The position numbers and the translations under genes were made by a program. A stretch of DNA of 12,270 nt from Spirochaetaceae bacterium. GTDB taxonomy: Bacteria; Spirochaetota; Spirochaetia; Treponematales; Breznakiellaceae. This document shows positions 1 to 6,850 of the stretch, piece after piece. The notes under the pieces are model-generated. The model saw only the letters and a list, made by a program, of their open reading frames with translations, was not told the origin of the DNA and did not search any database. Within the stretch, counting starts at the first letter, position 1. Every line of letters begins with the position of its first letter. The DNA is taken from assembly GCA_031258625.1 (NCBI GenBank), contig JAIRMO010000010.1:1-12270 (forward strand). Reading direction: 5' to 3'.

Positions 1-663
1 GGCCCTCCCGATAACGGGGTCTGACCCCAGGTAGGCCAATCCGGGCAGTGGGGTCTGACCCCAGAGGGGGTAAGCCGCTGGGGACGGGGCCGCAGGCCCT
101 CCCGATAACGGGGTCTGACCCTCGGTAGGCCAGTTCGGGCATCGGGGGCTGACCCCAAGGGGGGGTAAGCCGCCGGCGGCGGGGCAACAGGCCCTCCCGA
201 TAACGGGGTCTGACCCCAGGTAGGCCAATCCGGGCAGTGGGGTCTGACCCCAGAGGGGGTAAGCCGCCGGGGGCGGGACCGCAGGCCCTCCCGATAGCGG
301 GGTCTGACCCCAGGGAGGGTGAGGCCGCTGGGAGCGGGGCAACAGGCCCTCCCGATCACGGGGTCTGACCCTCGGTTAGGCCAGTTCAGACATCGGGGTC
401 TGACCCCAAGGGGGGGGGCAAGCTGCCGGGGGCGGGGCCGCAGGCCCTCCCGATAGCGGGGTCTGACCCTCGGTTAGGCCAGTTCGGGCATCGGGGTCTG
501 CCCCCAAGGGGGGGTACGCCGCCGGCGGCGGGGCAACAGGCCCTCCCGATACCGGGGTCTGACCCTCGGTAGGCCAGTTCGGGCATCGGGGTCTGACCCC
601 AAGGAGGGGGTAAGCCGCCGGGGGCGAAGGCCGTAGCCCCTCCCGATAACGGGGTCTGACCCC
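1..663. repeat. REP-like palindrome array: 14 copies of GGGGTCTGACCCC in ~95-bp composite units
   Basis: The 13-bp palindrome or a one-base variant starts at 16, 50, 110, 144, 205, 239, 299, 360, 395, 458, 493, 554, 588 and 651. Spacing alternates 34-35 and 60-63 bp, so the basic unit is a pair of palindromes in about 95 bp. One unit (299 to 360) has lost its second palindrome. Variants include GGGGTCTGACCCT (110, 360, 458, 554), a GGGGGCTGACCCC copy at 144 and a GGGGTCTGCCCCC copy at 493. The short spacer resembles AGGCCAGTTCGGGCATC; the long spacer carries GTAAGCCGCC, then GGCCCTCCCGATA. All units have the same orientation, so this is a head-to-tail array. The same palindrome recurs in the RAYT gene at the right edge, so these are probably REP/BIME elements mobilised or maintained by a Y1 transposase; that link is inference. 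Reading frames here are repeat artefacts and I see no gene. Confidence 0.9.
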
Positions 664-686
664 AAGGGAGGGAGACCGGGTCAAGG

Positions 687-899
687 CAGGATAAACGCCG
701 ACAATCGTCTACCGCCTGTTTATCGCTCTCATAGCGGAGAAAAAGGCCCCCGCGGGAACGCGCAAGGGATTGAAGCGGTATAATTTTTTGGCAGACCTGT
801 CTGCCAAAAAATTATTTAAGCGGAAAGCCCGGTTTCCGGCGCGAAGCGCCGGAAATGCGCCCAAAAGAGGAGGAGGCAAATCCTTGAGCGTTTATCCTG
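687..899 (+). mobile_element. MITE-like miniature element, copy 1 (213 bp)
   Basis: The segment is bounded by the exact terminal inverted repeats CAGGATAAACG (687-697) and CGTTTATCCTG (889-899). Inside are two strong hairpins: a 36-bp one at 780-815 with 17-bp perfect arms ATAATTTTTTGGCAGAC around two bases, and a 23-bp one at 833-855 with arms TTTCCGGCGC around a 3-base loop. The core 759-876 is nearly identical to the inverted copy at 4789-4904: by eye, three loop bases and one single-base gap differ. It contains no plausible coding sequence. It lies 9 bp beyond the epmA stop codon. A non-autonomous element mobilised in trans is the simplest reading; a repeated structured RNA gene is the alternative. 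I found no clear target-site duplication. Confidence 0.75.
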
Positions 900-908
900 G
901 GGGCAAGG

Positions 909-1925
909 TCAGCCCATAGGGAAAGGGAGGACCCCGTCAATGGACGATTTTTCCGTCAGGGCCATGATGAGCCGGTCCAGCCCCATGGCCACCCCGGAGC
1001 AGCGGGGAAAGGGCTTCCCGGTTTCCCCCCGGGGGAGAAAGGTCTTCCAATACTCCCCGTCAAAGCGGTGGGGTACCCGGGCCTCCCGGCTTTTTATCGC
1101 CCCCTCCCGTTCAAAATAACGGCGCACCTCCCCGCTTTCCCCTTCTTCGGAATAACAGTTGGCCAGTTCAATCCCCCGGACGTACAGTTCCCACCGTTCC
1201 ACGGCCTTTCCGCCGGCCTTTTTTTGGGCCAGGCAGGGACCAAAGGCGGGGTAGTCCATAAGGACCACGGGCCGGTTCCGGGGTAGCGCCGGTTCCACCC
1301 GGTGAATAAAAATCAGGTCGTAAAGGGGCCCCTCCTCCAGGCCTGGAGGGGGGTCAAGGCCGAGCTTCCGGGCTTCCTGTTCCAGGGTTCCCCGCCGGAC
1401 GGCCCCGGAGAGATCAAAGCCCCCCCAGCGGGAAAAGGCTTCTTCTATGGTGATCCGCGTAAAGGGGGGGCGGAGTTCCCGGAGGGAGCCCGATTCCGGG
1501 CCCTGGGGAAACAGTTCCGGGTCCCCCAGGAGGGTTTCAAACAGCGCCTCGGTTATCCCCAGGGAATCGCCGTAATCCGCGTCCATGGTATAATATTCCA
1601 GCATGGTGAATTCCGGGCTGTGGAGATGGCCCAGGGATTCCCCGTTGCGGAAACATTTGCATATCTCGTAGAGGCTGACCCGGTGGTCCGCGATAAGTTT
1701 TTTCATCCATATTTCCGGGGAAGGGATGAGCCAATAGGGCCGGTTTTTCCGGCTTTTGCTCCCCTCCGGAGCCAGGTAGGAGGTTTCAAAAACCTCCAGG
1801 CAGGTTTCGGGAATAAGGTCCGGGGCCAGGAGGGGGGTATCCACCTCAAGGTAGTCCCGGCGGTCAAAAAAAGCCCGGATTTTCCGAAAAACCCGGGCCC
1901 TAAACGTAAGTAATTCAAGATCCAT
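909..1925 (-). CDS. epmA: EF-P--(R)-beta-lysine ligase EpmA (GenX/PoxA/YjeA), class II lysyl-tRNA synthetase paralogue
   Basis: The 338-residue product resembles the class II catalytic core of LysRS without the anticodon-binding domain; E. coli EpmA (325 aa) has similar length. Visible motifs are motif 1 around EVDTPLLAPD (residues 27-36), motif 2 around ICKCFRNGES with SPEFTMLEYY (88-112), and motif 3 CSGVAMGLDRLIMAL (309-323). The ELANCYSE stretch (253-260) matches the amino-acid-binding region. EpmA adenylates lysine or (R)-beta-lysine and attaches it to the conserved lysine of elongation factor P, helping ribosomes through polyproline stretches; this is family knowledge. I chose ATG at 1925, with an AAAAGGCG ribosome-binding-like stretch upstream, over an in-frame TTG at 1964 that adds an unaligned leader with no ribosome-binding site. 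The gene lies 60 bp downstream of murD on the same strand and is probably co-transcribed. The EpmB aminomutase and EF-P genes are not in this window. Confidence 0.88.
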   Translation of the reverse strand: MDLELLTFRARVFRKIRAFFDRRDYLEVDTPLLAPDLIPETCLEVFETSYLAPEGSKSRKNRPYWLIPSPEIWMKKLIADHRVSLYEICKCFRNGESLGHLHSPEFTMLEYYTMDADYGDSLGITEALFETLLGDPELFPQGPESGSLRELRPPFTRITIEEAFSRWGGFDLSGAVRRGTLEQEARKLGLDPPPGLEEGPLYDLIFIHRVEPALPRNRPVVLMDYPAFGPCLAQKKAGGKAVERWELYVRGIELANCYSEEGESGEVRRYFEREGAIKSREARVPHRFDGEYWKTFLPRGETGKPFPRCSGVAMGLDRLIMALTEKSSIDGVLPFPMG

Positions 1926-1985
1926 CGTGGTTAACGCCTTTTTTGCCCCAATTGGGCCTGTCAAAAGAATTTTTTATCCGCCCGG

Positions 1986-3434
1986 TCATGCCAGCCGGCA
2001 GACCGCCTCTTTCCACCGCCGCCCCCGGTCGAATTCGTTCAAAAACATCCCAAAGGAGGCGCACCCGGGGGACAGAACCACCGTATCCCCGGCGGAAGCG
2101 GCCTCCAGGGCGGCTTTGACCGCCTCGTCCACCGAATCGAAGGGCCCCCGGTAGGGGATGCCCCCCTGATCGAGCAGGGGACGGAGCTTGTCGCTGCCGC
2201 TTCCCGCCAAAAGCACCAGGGCCCGGGCCCGGGCGGCGGCCCGGACCAGGGGGGTAAAATCCAGGTCCTTGTCGGTACCCCCGGTAACCAGGACCGGCCC
2301 CGGCTCAAAGGCCGCCACCGCGGCGGCGGCGGCTTCGGGGATGGTGGCGGCGGTATCGTTATAGAACCGGACCCCTCCCCTTTCGTGGAAAAATTCCAGC
2401 CGGTGTTCTATGCCCGGAAAGGAACCCAAGGCGTCCCGGATAAGGTCCGGGGGAAGCCCCAGGTCAAGGAGGGCCACCGCCGCGGCCAGGAGGTTTTTTT
2501 TCTGGTGGCGTCCCGGAAGGAGGAGCCGGGAAGGGGCCACTTCGACCGGGTCCCCGGAGGGAAGCTGGGCATAGCCGGAACCTTCCGGCCCGGAAAGCCA
2601 GCCCCCGGCAGCGCCGGGGGGGAGGGGCCGTTCCCCGTATACCAGGGGCCGGCCCGGGGTCTCCCCAAGGAAGCGCGCGCCCCACTCATCATCGGCGGCA
2701 ATGGTGGCGTCTTCGCGGTCCTGGCCCCAGTATATGATCCGTTTATCCGCCACATAGTTTTCCATGGTACCGTAACGGTTCATATGATCCGCCATGATGG
2801 AGGTAATCACCGCGCACCGGGGTTTCAGGAGGGGCCGGCTCCCGGAGCGATCCGGCGCGGGCTTGACCCGGTCCCGGAGGTCCCCAAGCTGCCAGCTTGA
2901 AAGCTCCAGGACCACGTCATCATCCCTGGTCAGGGTTTCCAGAAAGGCCAGGGGGGAACGGGTGATGTTACCCCCCAAAGAGGCGCTCCCCGGAAGCAGG
3001 CCCCGGTTCCGGCCCTCCCGCAGCGCCCAATGGATGGCGGAGGCGGTAGTGGATTTCCCTTTGGAACCGGTTACCGCCGTAAGCCGGGCGGGGGAAGCGG
3101 CCAAAAAAAGGGAAATATCCGTTTCTATACACCGGGCGGCCCGCAAAAAAGGGGAATCCGGGGGTACCCCGGGGTTTTTTATCACCATATCCGCCTGTTC
3201 AAAATCTTCTATCCGGTGGCGGCCCAGCACATACCGGACGGATCCGGCGTCTTTGAGTTTTTCCAGGGAAGGGGCCAGGGCCTTTTCGTCCCGCAGATCC
3301 GTAACCGTTACCTCCGCCCCCCGGCTGAGGAGGTACCGGACGGATTCCAGCCCCCCTCCATGGAGACCCAGGCCCATCACCAGGGTCCGCATTCCCCGAT
3401 AGGGGTTCCCTTCCCGGGATCGGGTATATTCCAC
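1986..3434 (-). CDS. murD: UDP-N-acetylmuramoyl-L-alanine--D-glutamate ligase
   Basis: MurD adds D-glutamate to UDP-MurNAc-L-Ala in cytoplasmic peptidoglycan precursor synthesis, using ATP. The 482-residue protein has the full Mur ligase layout: an N-terminal Rossmann-like UDP-binding domain with VMGLGLHGGG (19-28), the P-loop GSKGKSTT (123-130), central-domain ADHMNRYG (215-222), and a C-terminal domain with EHRLEFF (343-349), FYNDTAATIPEA (357-368), TGGTDKD (384-390) and SPGCASFGMF (455-464). Length is slightly above the usual 440-460 residues. The start is a GTG at 3434, supported by an AAGGAG ribosome-binding site six bases upstream. No other dcw-cluster genes are adjacent; epmA follows on the same strand. 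The promoter should lie in 3435-3697, but I could not place one confidently on this strand. Confidence 0.95.
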   Translation of the reverse strand: MEYTRSREGNPYRGMRTLVMGLGLHGGGLESVRYLLSRGAEVTVTDLRDEKALAPSLEKLKDAGSVRYVLGRHRIEDFEQADMVIKNPGVPPDSPFLRAARCIETDISLFLAASPARLTAVTGSKGKSTTASAIHWALREGRNRGLLPGSASLGGNITRSPLAFLETLTRDDDVVLELSSWQLGDLRDRVKPAPDRSGSRPLLKPRCAVITSIMADHMNRYGTMENYVADKRIIYWGQDREDATIAADDEWGARFLGETPGRPLVYGERPLPPGAAGGWLSGPEGSGYAQLPSGDPVEVAPSRLLLPGRHQKKNLLAAAVALLDLGLPPDLIRDALGSFPGIEHRLEFFHERGGVRFYNDTAATIPEAAAAAVAAFEPGPVLVTGGTDKDLDFTPLVRAAARARALVLLAGSGSDKLRPLLDQGGIPYRGPFDSVDEAVKAALEAASAGDTVVLSPGCASFGMFLNEFDRGRRWKEAVCRLA

Positions 3435-3538
3435 AAAAAACTCCTTCCAATTTTGACCCCGGCGTTGATCCCGGTAAATGGTCGTCTATCTGAAACGGGG
3501 CCGCCGCCGCCGGTAACCCTGGGGAACCAGGCTCCCTA

Positions 3539-3568
3539 TTGCCTGACCGGATACTTATCGAGTATAGT
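3539..3568 (+). promoter_or_regulatory. Candidate sigma-70 promoter for the DUF2804 gene
   Basis: A TTGCCT box at 3539-3544 and a TATAGT box at 3563-3568 are separated by 18 bp, four and five matches respectively to the consensus. The predicted transcript would have a leader of about 120 bases before the ATG at 3698. A second candidate nearer the gene, TTGAAA (3658-3663) and TATAAG (3681-3686) with 17-bp spacing, matches better. However, its -10 box overlaps the ribosome-binding site, so it would give an almost leaderless message. Confidence 0.3.
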
Positions 3569-3697
3569 ATTTTGGTGCAAAAAAATGAAGAACCCAATGA
3601 GGCCGGATACCCGCTAGAATCCAAGGAAGGCGGACAAGCAGCGCCTGTCTCCCCAAATTGAAATCGGGAACCCTTTCTTATATAAGGAAAAAGCCCC

Positions 3698-4726
3698 ATG
3701 GTACAGACTGAATTAGAAAATCCTCTACCCACGGTAGATGAAAGCGGGCGGCCGGTTAATTTCGGCTGGGCCCGATCTCCCCTTTTAACCTATGATCCGC
3801 TTTTATGCGGCGGTTCCCGGTACCGGCTTACCGAGTCCGACCGGTATATCATTTTTTCCCCCGCCTATTTAATGATCCTGGAGGTCCTGGACGGCGGGAT
3901 CTTGGGGTACATCGGCATATCCGTGGTGTTTCTTAAAGACAAGCGGCGGTCAACCCAGTCCTATGTTATTCCCTTTCCCCTGGGGTCTTTTGAACTTCCC
4001 AAGGACAGTGAAAAAGGCTCGATTCGGATACAACAAAAAAAGGGGGAAATCAATTTTGCCGTTATGGAGGGGGGGGCCCGGATCATCAAATTGGATATCC
4101 CGAATTTCGGCCACCACCGCCATCTCTGGGGGGTGGTGGTGTTATCCGCGGCTCCCGCGTTCCAGTCCCTTGTTACCCACATGCCCTGGCGGAGGGAAAA
4201 AAACGCCTTCCGGTATTCCCGGCGTTCCCCCTGGTACACCGCCGAAGGGGTCATGCAGTTAAGCGGCACGGAAATAGTCTTTTCCAAGGGCAGCGCCTGG
4301 GGTATCCTTGACTGGAACCGGGGGGTACGGCCCCGTTCGGATGTCCAGTTTTGGGCCGCGGCCTGCGGCATGACCGGGGAAAGGCAAATCGGTTTTAATG
4401 TGGGCTATGGTTCCGCCGATTCGGGGTTTGGTACGGAAAACGCCTTTTTTGTAGACGGAATCCTCCATAAACTCGATCAGGTAACCTTTCATATTTCCCC
4501 CAACAACTGGCTTGAACCCTGGCATTTTACCAGTAACGACAACCGGCTGGAGATGACCTTTGTCCCCAATCAGGAGCGGTTTGAACACAACCAGCTCCTG
4601 ATCCATTCCCTCAAGCGGCGGCAGGTCTGCGGCTCCTTTACGGGGAAGGTCATTCTGGACAACGGGGAGGAGCTTGCGTTTCAGGATCTTACCGGCATGG
4701 CGGAGCGGAGAAAAACCCGATTTTAG
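3698..4726 (+). CDS. DUF2804 family protein
   Basis: The 342-residue protein matches what I know of the DUF2804 family (PF10974), whose function is undetermined. Recognisable family stretches are an N-terminal FGWARSPLL (22-30), WGILDWNRGVRP (201-212), IGFNVGYGSADS (231-242) followed by TENAFFVDG (246-254), and PWHFTSNDNRLEMTFVP (274-290). The composition is beta-rich with many aromatic residues and no signal peptide or membrane helix, so it is probably cytoplasmic. The pattern is reminiscent of lipocalin-like double-barrel hydratase families, but that is only an impression. ATG at 3698 is preceded by AAGGAAAAAGCCCC, a reasonable ribosome-binding site. It diverges from murD and is followed 27 bp later by the second miniature element, so it appears to be a single-gene transcription unit. 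Confidence 0.85.
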   Translation: MVQTELENPLPTVDESGRPVNFGWARSPLLTYDPLLCGGSRYRLTESDRYIIFSPAYLMILEVLDGGILGYIGISVVFLKDKRRSTQSYVIPFPLGSFELPKDSEKGSIRIQQKKGEINFAVMEGGARIIKLDIPNFGHHRHLWGVVVLSAAPAFQSLVTHMPWRREKNAFRYSRRSPWYTAEGVMQLSGTEIVFSKGSAWGILDWNRGVRPRSDVQFWAAACGMTGERQIGFNVGYGSADSGFGTENAFFVDGILHKLDQVTFHISPNNWLEPWHFTSNDNRLEMTFVPNQERFEHNQLLIHSLKRRQVCGSFTGKVILDNGEELAFQDLTGMAERRKTRF

Positions 4727-4753
4727 CGGCCCCCGGCAGGATTAGGCCGGCAG

Positions 4754-4977
4754 CAGGATAAACGTCTGGAAATAATAGAAATTTACATCCTCCTCCTTTT
4801 GGGCGCATTTCCGGCGCAAAGCGCCGGAAACCGGGCTTTCCGCTTAAATAATTTTTTGGCAGACAGGTCTGCCAAAAAATTATACCGCTTCAATCCCTTG
4901 CGCGTTTCCGGCGGAAGCCTTTTTTTTCGCTAGACAAGCGGTAAACAGGCGGCAAACGATTCTATGCGTTTATCCTG
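4754..4977 (-). mobile_element. MITE-like miniature element, copy 2 (224 bp, inverted)
   Basis: The ends are the same exact 11-mers as in copy 1: CAGGATAAACG at 4754-4764 and CGTTTATCCTG at 4967-4977. Read on the minus strand it aligns with copy 1 over its length. The best-conserved core is 4789-4904, including the 36-bp hairpin 4848-4883 and the 23-bp hairpin 4808-4830, here with an AAA loop on the plus strand. The segment between the core and one end (4904-4966) is more diverged but still clearly alignable; the other end segment (4765-4788) is poorly conserved. It fills most of the space between the DUF2804 stop and the Rpn gene and contains no credible coding sequence. A similar but inexact GGCAGGATTA lies just outside the left end (4736-4745). 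Confidence 0.75.
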
Positions 4978-4995
4978 GCCCCGCCGGATTAGTCC

Positions 4996-5024
4996 TTTAC
5001 AAACCGATGAAGATCCGCTACAGT
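4996..5024 (+). promoter_or_regulatory. Candidate promoter for the Rpn-family gene
   Basis: A TTTACA box (4996-5001) and a TACAGT box (5019-5024) lie 17 bp apart, with five and four consensus matches. They are placed about 40 bp before the ATG at 5062, just outside the miniature element. This is a weak, by-eye prediction. Confidence 0.25.
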
Positions 5025-5061
5025 TATATGGGTACGGTTGTAACCGCATGAGAAGGTTCCC

Positions 5062-5967
5062 ATGGCAAAAGATCGGCTCAATCCCCTCAACGACTATCTC
5101 TTTCTCAAAGTCATGGGAGAAAAAGGGGACGAGGAACAGTTGCGCTCCTTCCTCAATGCCGTCCTGGGACGGAAAGGGCAGGATGTCATTGAATCCCTGG
5201 AAATAATCGAAAACAAGACCATACCCGCCGAGGTCATCGGCGATAAAACCAGCATTCTGGATGTCCGTGCCCGGACCGGCCGGGGAGAGCGGGTCAATAT
5301 CGAAGTCCAGCTTCGAAACCTGGGGAATATGGACCGGCGGAGCTTGTTCTATTGGAGCCTTGAGTTTTCCCGGGGGATGGCGGCCGGGCAGGATTACCGG
5401 GAATCGCCGAATGTGATAGCCGTCAATATCGTGAATTACGAGTTTATCCCCGAGGTTCCGGCGTTTCATACGAGTTTTCATATATGGGAAGATACCCACC
5501 GGGAAATTCTCTTGACGGATGCCCTGGAGATCCGCTTTATTGACATGGTGAAGTTCCGACGCTTAGCGGAAAAGGATATACGAAATGATCCACTGCACCG
5601 CTGGCTAACCTGGTTTGACCGAGATAGTCCGCTTAAGCTGGTAGAGGAGGTAATCAAGATGGATACGGGGATACAGAAGGCAGAAGAAAAGATGGTGTAT
5701 GTGTCAATCGACAAAGAGGCGCTCCGGGCGTATCAGATGAGGGAGATGGCGCTGTCTGATTGGACCAGCGGGCTCAACCACGCCCGGCGGGAAGGCATAC
5801 AGGAAGGCAGGCGGGAGGGCATACAGGAAGGCAGGCGGGAGGGCATACAGGAAGGCATACAGGAAAGTATGCGGAAAATTGCCGCTAATATGAAAAGGCG
5901 CGGAGTGCCCATTGACCAGATTGCAGCGGATACCGGGCTTTCCGTCGAAGACATCGCGAAACTGTGA
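5062..5967 (+). CDS. Rpn family recombination-promoting nuclease / PD-(D/E)XK 'putative transposase' (PDDEXK_2)
   Basis: The 301-residue protein has the usual Rpn layout: an N-terminal NPLNDYLFLKVMGE (7-20), a nuclease core with ILDVRA containing Asp67 (65-70) and NIEVQ containing Glu81 and Gln83 (79-83), then YWSLEFSRGM (97-106). The D..ExQ arrangement is the expected metal-binding signature of this PD-(D/E)XK group. Related E. coli Rpn proteins are DNA endonucleases that stimulate recA-independent recombination and have been linked to phage defence. The C-terminal region carries an REGIQEG repeat (243-268) and a helical tail ending in GVPIDQIAADTGLSVEDIAKL-type sequence, characteristic of many spirochaete and cyanobacterial members. 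ATG at 5062 has AGAAGG upstream. It is flanked by a miniature element on the left and two perfect inverted repeats on the right, consistent with accessory DNA. Whether it is active cannot be read from sequence. Confidence 0.88.
   Translation: MAKDRLNPLNDYLFLKVMGEKGDEEQLRSFLNAVLGRKGQDVIESLEIIENKTIPAEVIGDKTSILDVRARTGRGERVNIEVQLRNLGNMDRRSLFYWSLEFSRGMAAGQDYRESPNVIAVNIVNYEFIPEVPAFHTSFHIWEDTHREILLTDALEIRFIDMVKFRRLAEKDIRNDPLHRWLTWFDRDSPLKLVEEVIKMDTGIQKAEEKMVYVSIDKEALRAYQMREMALSDWTSGLNHARREGIQEGRREGIQEGRREGIQEGIQESMRKIAANMKRRGVPIDQIAADTGLSVEDIAKL
5785..5856 (+). repeat. 24-bp tandem repeat inside the Rpn gene (3 units)
   Basis: Three tandem 24-bp units (5785-5808, 5809-5832, 5833-5856) of the form AGGCGGGAGGGCATACAGGA plus AGGC encode the eight-residue repeat RREGIQEG. 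A shortened fourth unit continues to about 5870. The second and third units are identical, and the first differs by one or two bases, indicating recent expansion. Because the unit length is a multiple of three, copy-number change keeps the frame and would only lengthen the predicted helix. Confidence 0.85.
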
Positions 5968-6001
5968 GGGAGCGGGGTGGGGGAATCCCCACCCCGCTCC
6001 C
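5968..6001 (+). terminator. Strong hairpin just after the Rpn stop codon
   Basis: A perfect 15-bp inverted repeat GGGAGCGGGGTGGGG (5968-5982) and CCCCACCCCGCTCCC (5987-6001) encloses the loop GAAT and starts immediately after the TGA stop. No T-run follows, so it is not a classic intrinsic terminator. It could still stop or protect the transcript 3' end, or it could be a dispersed palindrome. Confidence 0.5.
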
Positions 6002-6012
6002 GGGAACTTCCG

Positions 6013-6054
6013 CCGGTTTCCAGCAATTCCGAATTCGGAATTGCTGGAAACCGG
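6013..6054. repeat. Perfect 42-bp palindrome centred on GAATTC
   Basis: Positions 6013-6033 and 6034-6054 are exact reverse complements with no loop. The arm begins CCGGTTTCCAGC and the centre GAATTC lies at 6031-6036. A short outer GAAC (6004-6007) and GTTC (6058-6061) may extend the stem. There is no T-tract. Such long loopless palindromes are unusual in single-copy DNA, which suggests a mobile or REP-type element, or a cruciform or dimer binding site. It sits between the Rpn gene and the following membrane-protein gene. Confidence 0.7.
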
Positions 6055-6140
6055 TAGGTTCTTCCGATATTCCGGAGTATGTTTCTATAAAGGACCTAAA
6101 AAACGTTGATACCCGCCGGCCCCGGTAGTACGTTAAAAGA

Positions 6141-6181
6141 TGAACCATTTTCAAAATTTTCTCAGCCTCTAAGATGGTTCA
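6141..6181 (+). promoter_or_regulatory. Inverted repeat in the leader of the membrane-protein gene
   Basis: TGAACCATTTT (6141-6151) and AAGATGGTTCA (6171-6181) pair over 11 bp with one G-T wobble and enclose a 19-base AT-rich loop containing AAAATTTT. The right arm ends ten bases before the GGAGG ribosome-binding site (6192-6196). It could be an operator or a leader hairpin affecting translation. A TATAAA box at 6086-6091 could be the -10 of the promoter, but no convincing -35 accompanies it. Confidence 0.35.
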
Positions 6182-6202
6182 ATTGCCTTAGGGAGGGTGA
6201 GT

Positions 6203-6850
6203 ATGAAACCGCGGATACCTTCTGTTTTTTTTACGATTTTAGTATTCCTTGTCGTATTAATACCGATTGCCATCGTTCTAATAAACCTACAGGACATTAT
6301 AACCTGGGCTTCCAGGCAATCCTTTTTGGGGAAAAACGCCCTGGCCCTGGTGGCGCTGATTCCGTTACTAAGCGGGGGGCTGCTCTGTTTGGGGGTGGGG
6401 ATTATTACCAAGCGGGAGGAACAGCAGGCCCTGGCGGCCCATGAGCGGATGAAAAAGGAAAATCCCCCGGGGTATTCCGGGAAAAATGAGCTGCGGGATA
6501 TATCGGCCCTTATAGACGGGATCAACCTTTCTCTGAATCATATAAAAAGCAGCTCCGAGGAGATCCTCTCCCTGTCAAAAACAATCACCCGGACCTGTCA
6601 GAGTATGGGCATAAAAAAGACAGCCCCGCCGCCCCCGGTGAAGGCCCTGTTATGTACGGACAAATTTTTGGAGATGCCCGTAAGCCCCGAAGCCCTGACG
6701 ATGGCCATAGAAAAGATCAACCACACCGAGGAACGGTATACCCTTCAATTTAACAAAGACAAATTTGAAAATCCGATATCGGAAAAAGAAGTTTTGCTTA
6801 TGCTCCTTAACCGGTTGAAAACCGAACAGAACTTCCATATTTCCCGGTAA
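6203..6850 (+). CDS. Small two-helix membrane protein of unknown function
   Basis: I do not recognise the family of this 215-residue protein. It has two hydrophobic segments near the N-terminus (about 8-28 and 44-69), separated by a short polar loop. A cytoplasmic-looking region follows, rich in charged and helical sequence (70-135, with LIDGINLSLNHIKSSSEEI), then a short PPPP hinge (142-145) and a C-terminal alpha/beta stretch of about 65 residues. The helical region after the membrane segments loosely recalls signal-transducing membrane proteins, but no HAMP or methyl-accepting domain can be identified. ATG at 6203 is preferred because GGAGG lies six bases upstream; an in-frame GTG at 6197 overlaps the spacer. 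It converges on the lipoprotein operon and shares a terminator with it. Confidence 0.72.
   Translation: MKPRIPSVFFTILVFLVVLIPIAIVLINLQDIITWASRQSFLGKNALALVALIPLLSGGLLCLGVGIITKREEQQALAAHERMKKENPPGYSGKNELRDISALIDGINLSLNHIKSSSEEILSLSKTITRTCQSMGIKKTAPPPPVKALLCTDKFLEMPVSPEALTMAIEKINHTEERYTLQFNKDKFENPISEKEVLLMLLNRLKTEQNFHISR

Noticed and set aside
1..663. CRISPR array
   Set aside because: The 'spacers' are themselves repeated, spacing alternates between two values, the repeat is a 13-bp palindrome and no cas genes are present.
1..684. Pro/Gly-rich reading frames on the minus strand (376-684, 386-586, 474-665)
   Set aside because: They are open in several frames only because the DNA repeat lacks stops; no ribosome-binding site, and the sequence is just the translated REP unit.
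1302..1913. 203-aa plus-strand frame opposite epmA
   Set aside because: Antisense to a gene with all three class II synthetase motifs; no family resemblance.
1926..1964. Upstream TTG start for epmA
   Set aside because: It lacks a ribosome-binding site and adds residues not matching the family; ATG 1925 fits better.
3199..3732. 177-aa minus-strand frame across the murD start
   Set aside because: It overlaps murD in another frame and extends over the divergent promoter region; composition is that of a shadow frame.
687..4977. Composite transposon carrying murD, epmA and the DUF2804 gene
   Set aside because: No transposase lies between the two elements, the cargo is housekeeping, and the elements are far smaller than insertion sequences. 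Two independent insertions are simpler.
4964..5206. 80-aa plus-strand frame overlapping the miniature-element end and the Rpn start
   Set aside because: Mostly overlaps the Rpn gene in another frame and begins inside the terminal repeat region; no ribosome-binding site.
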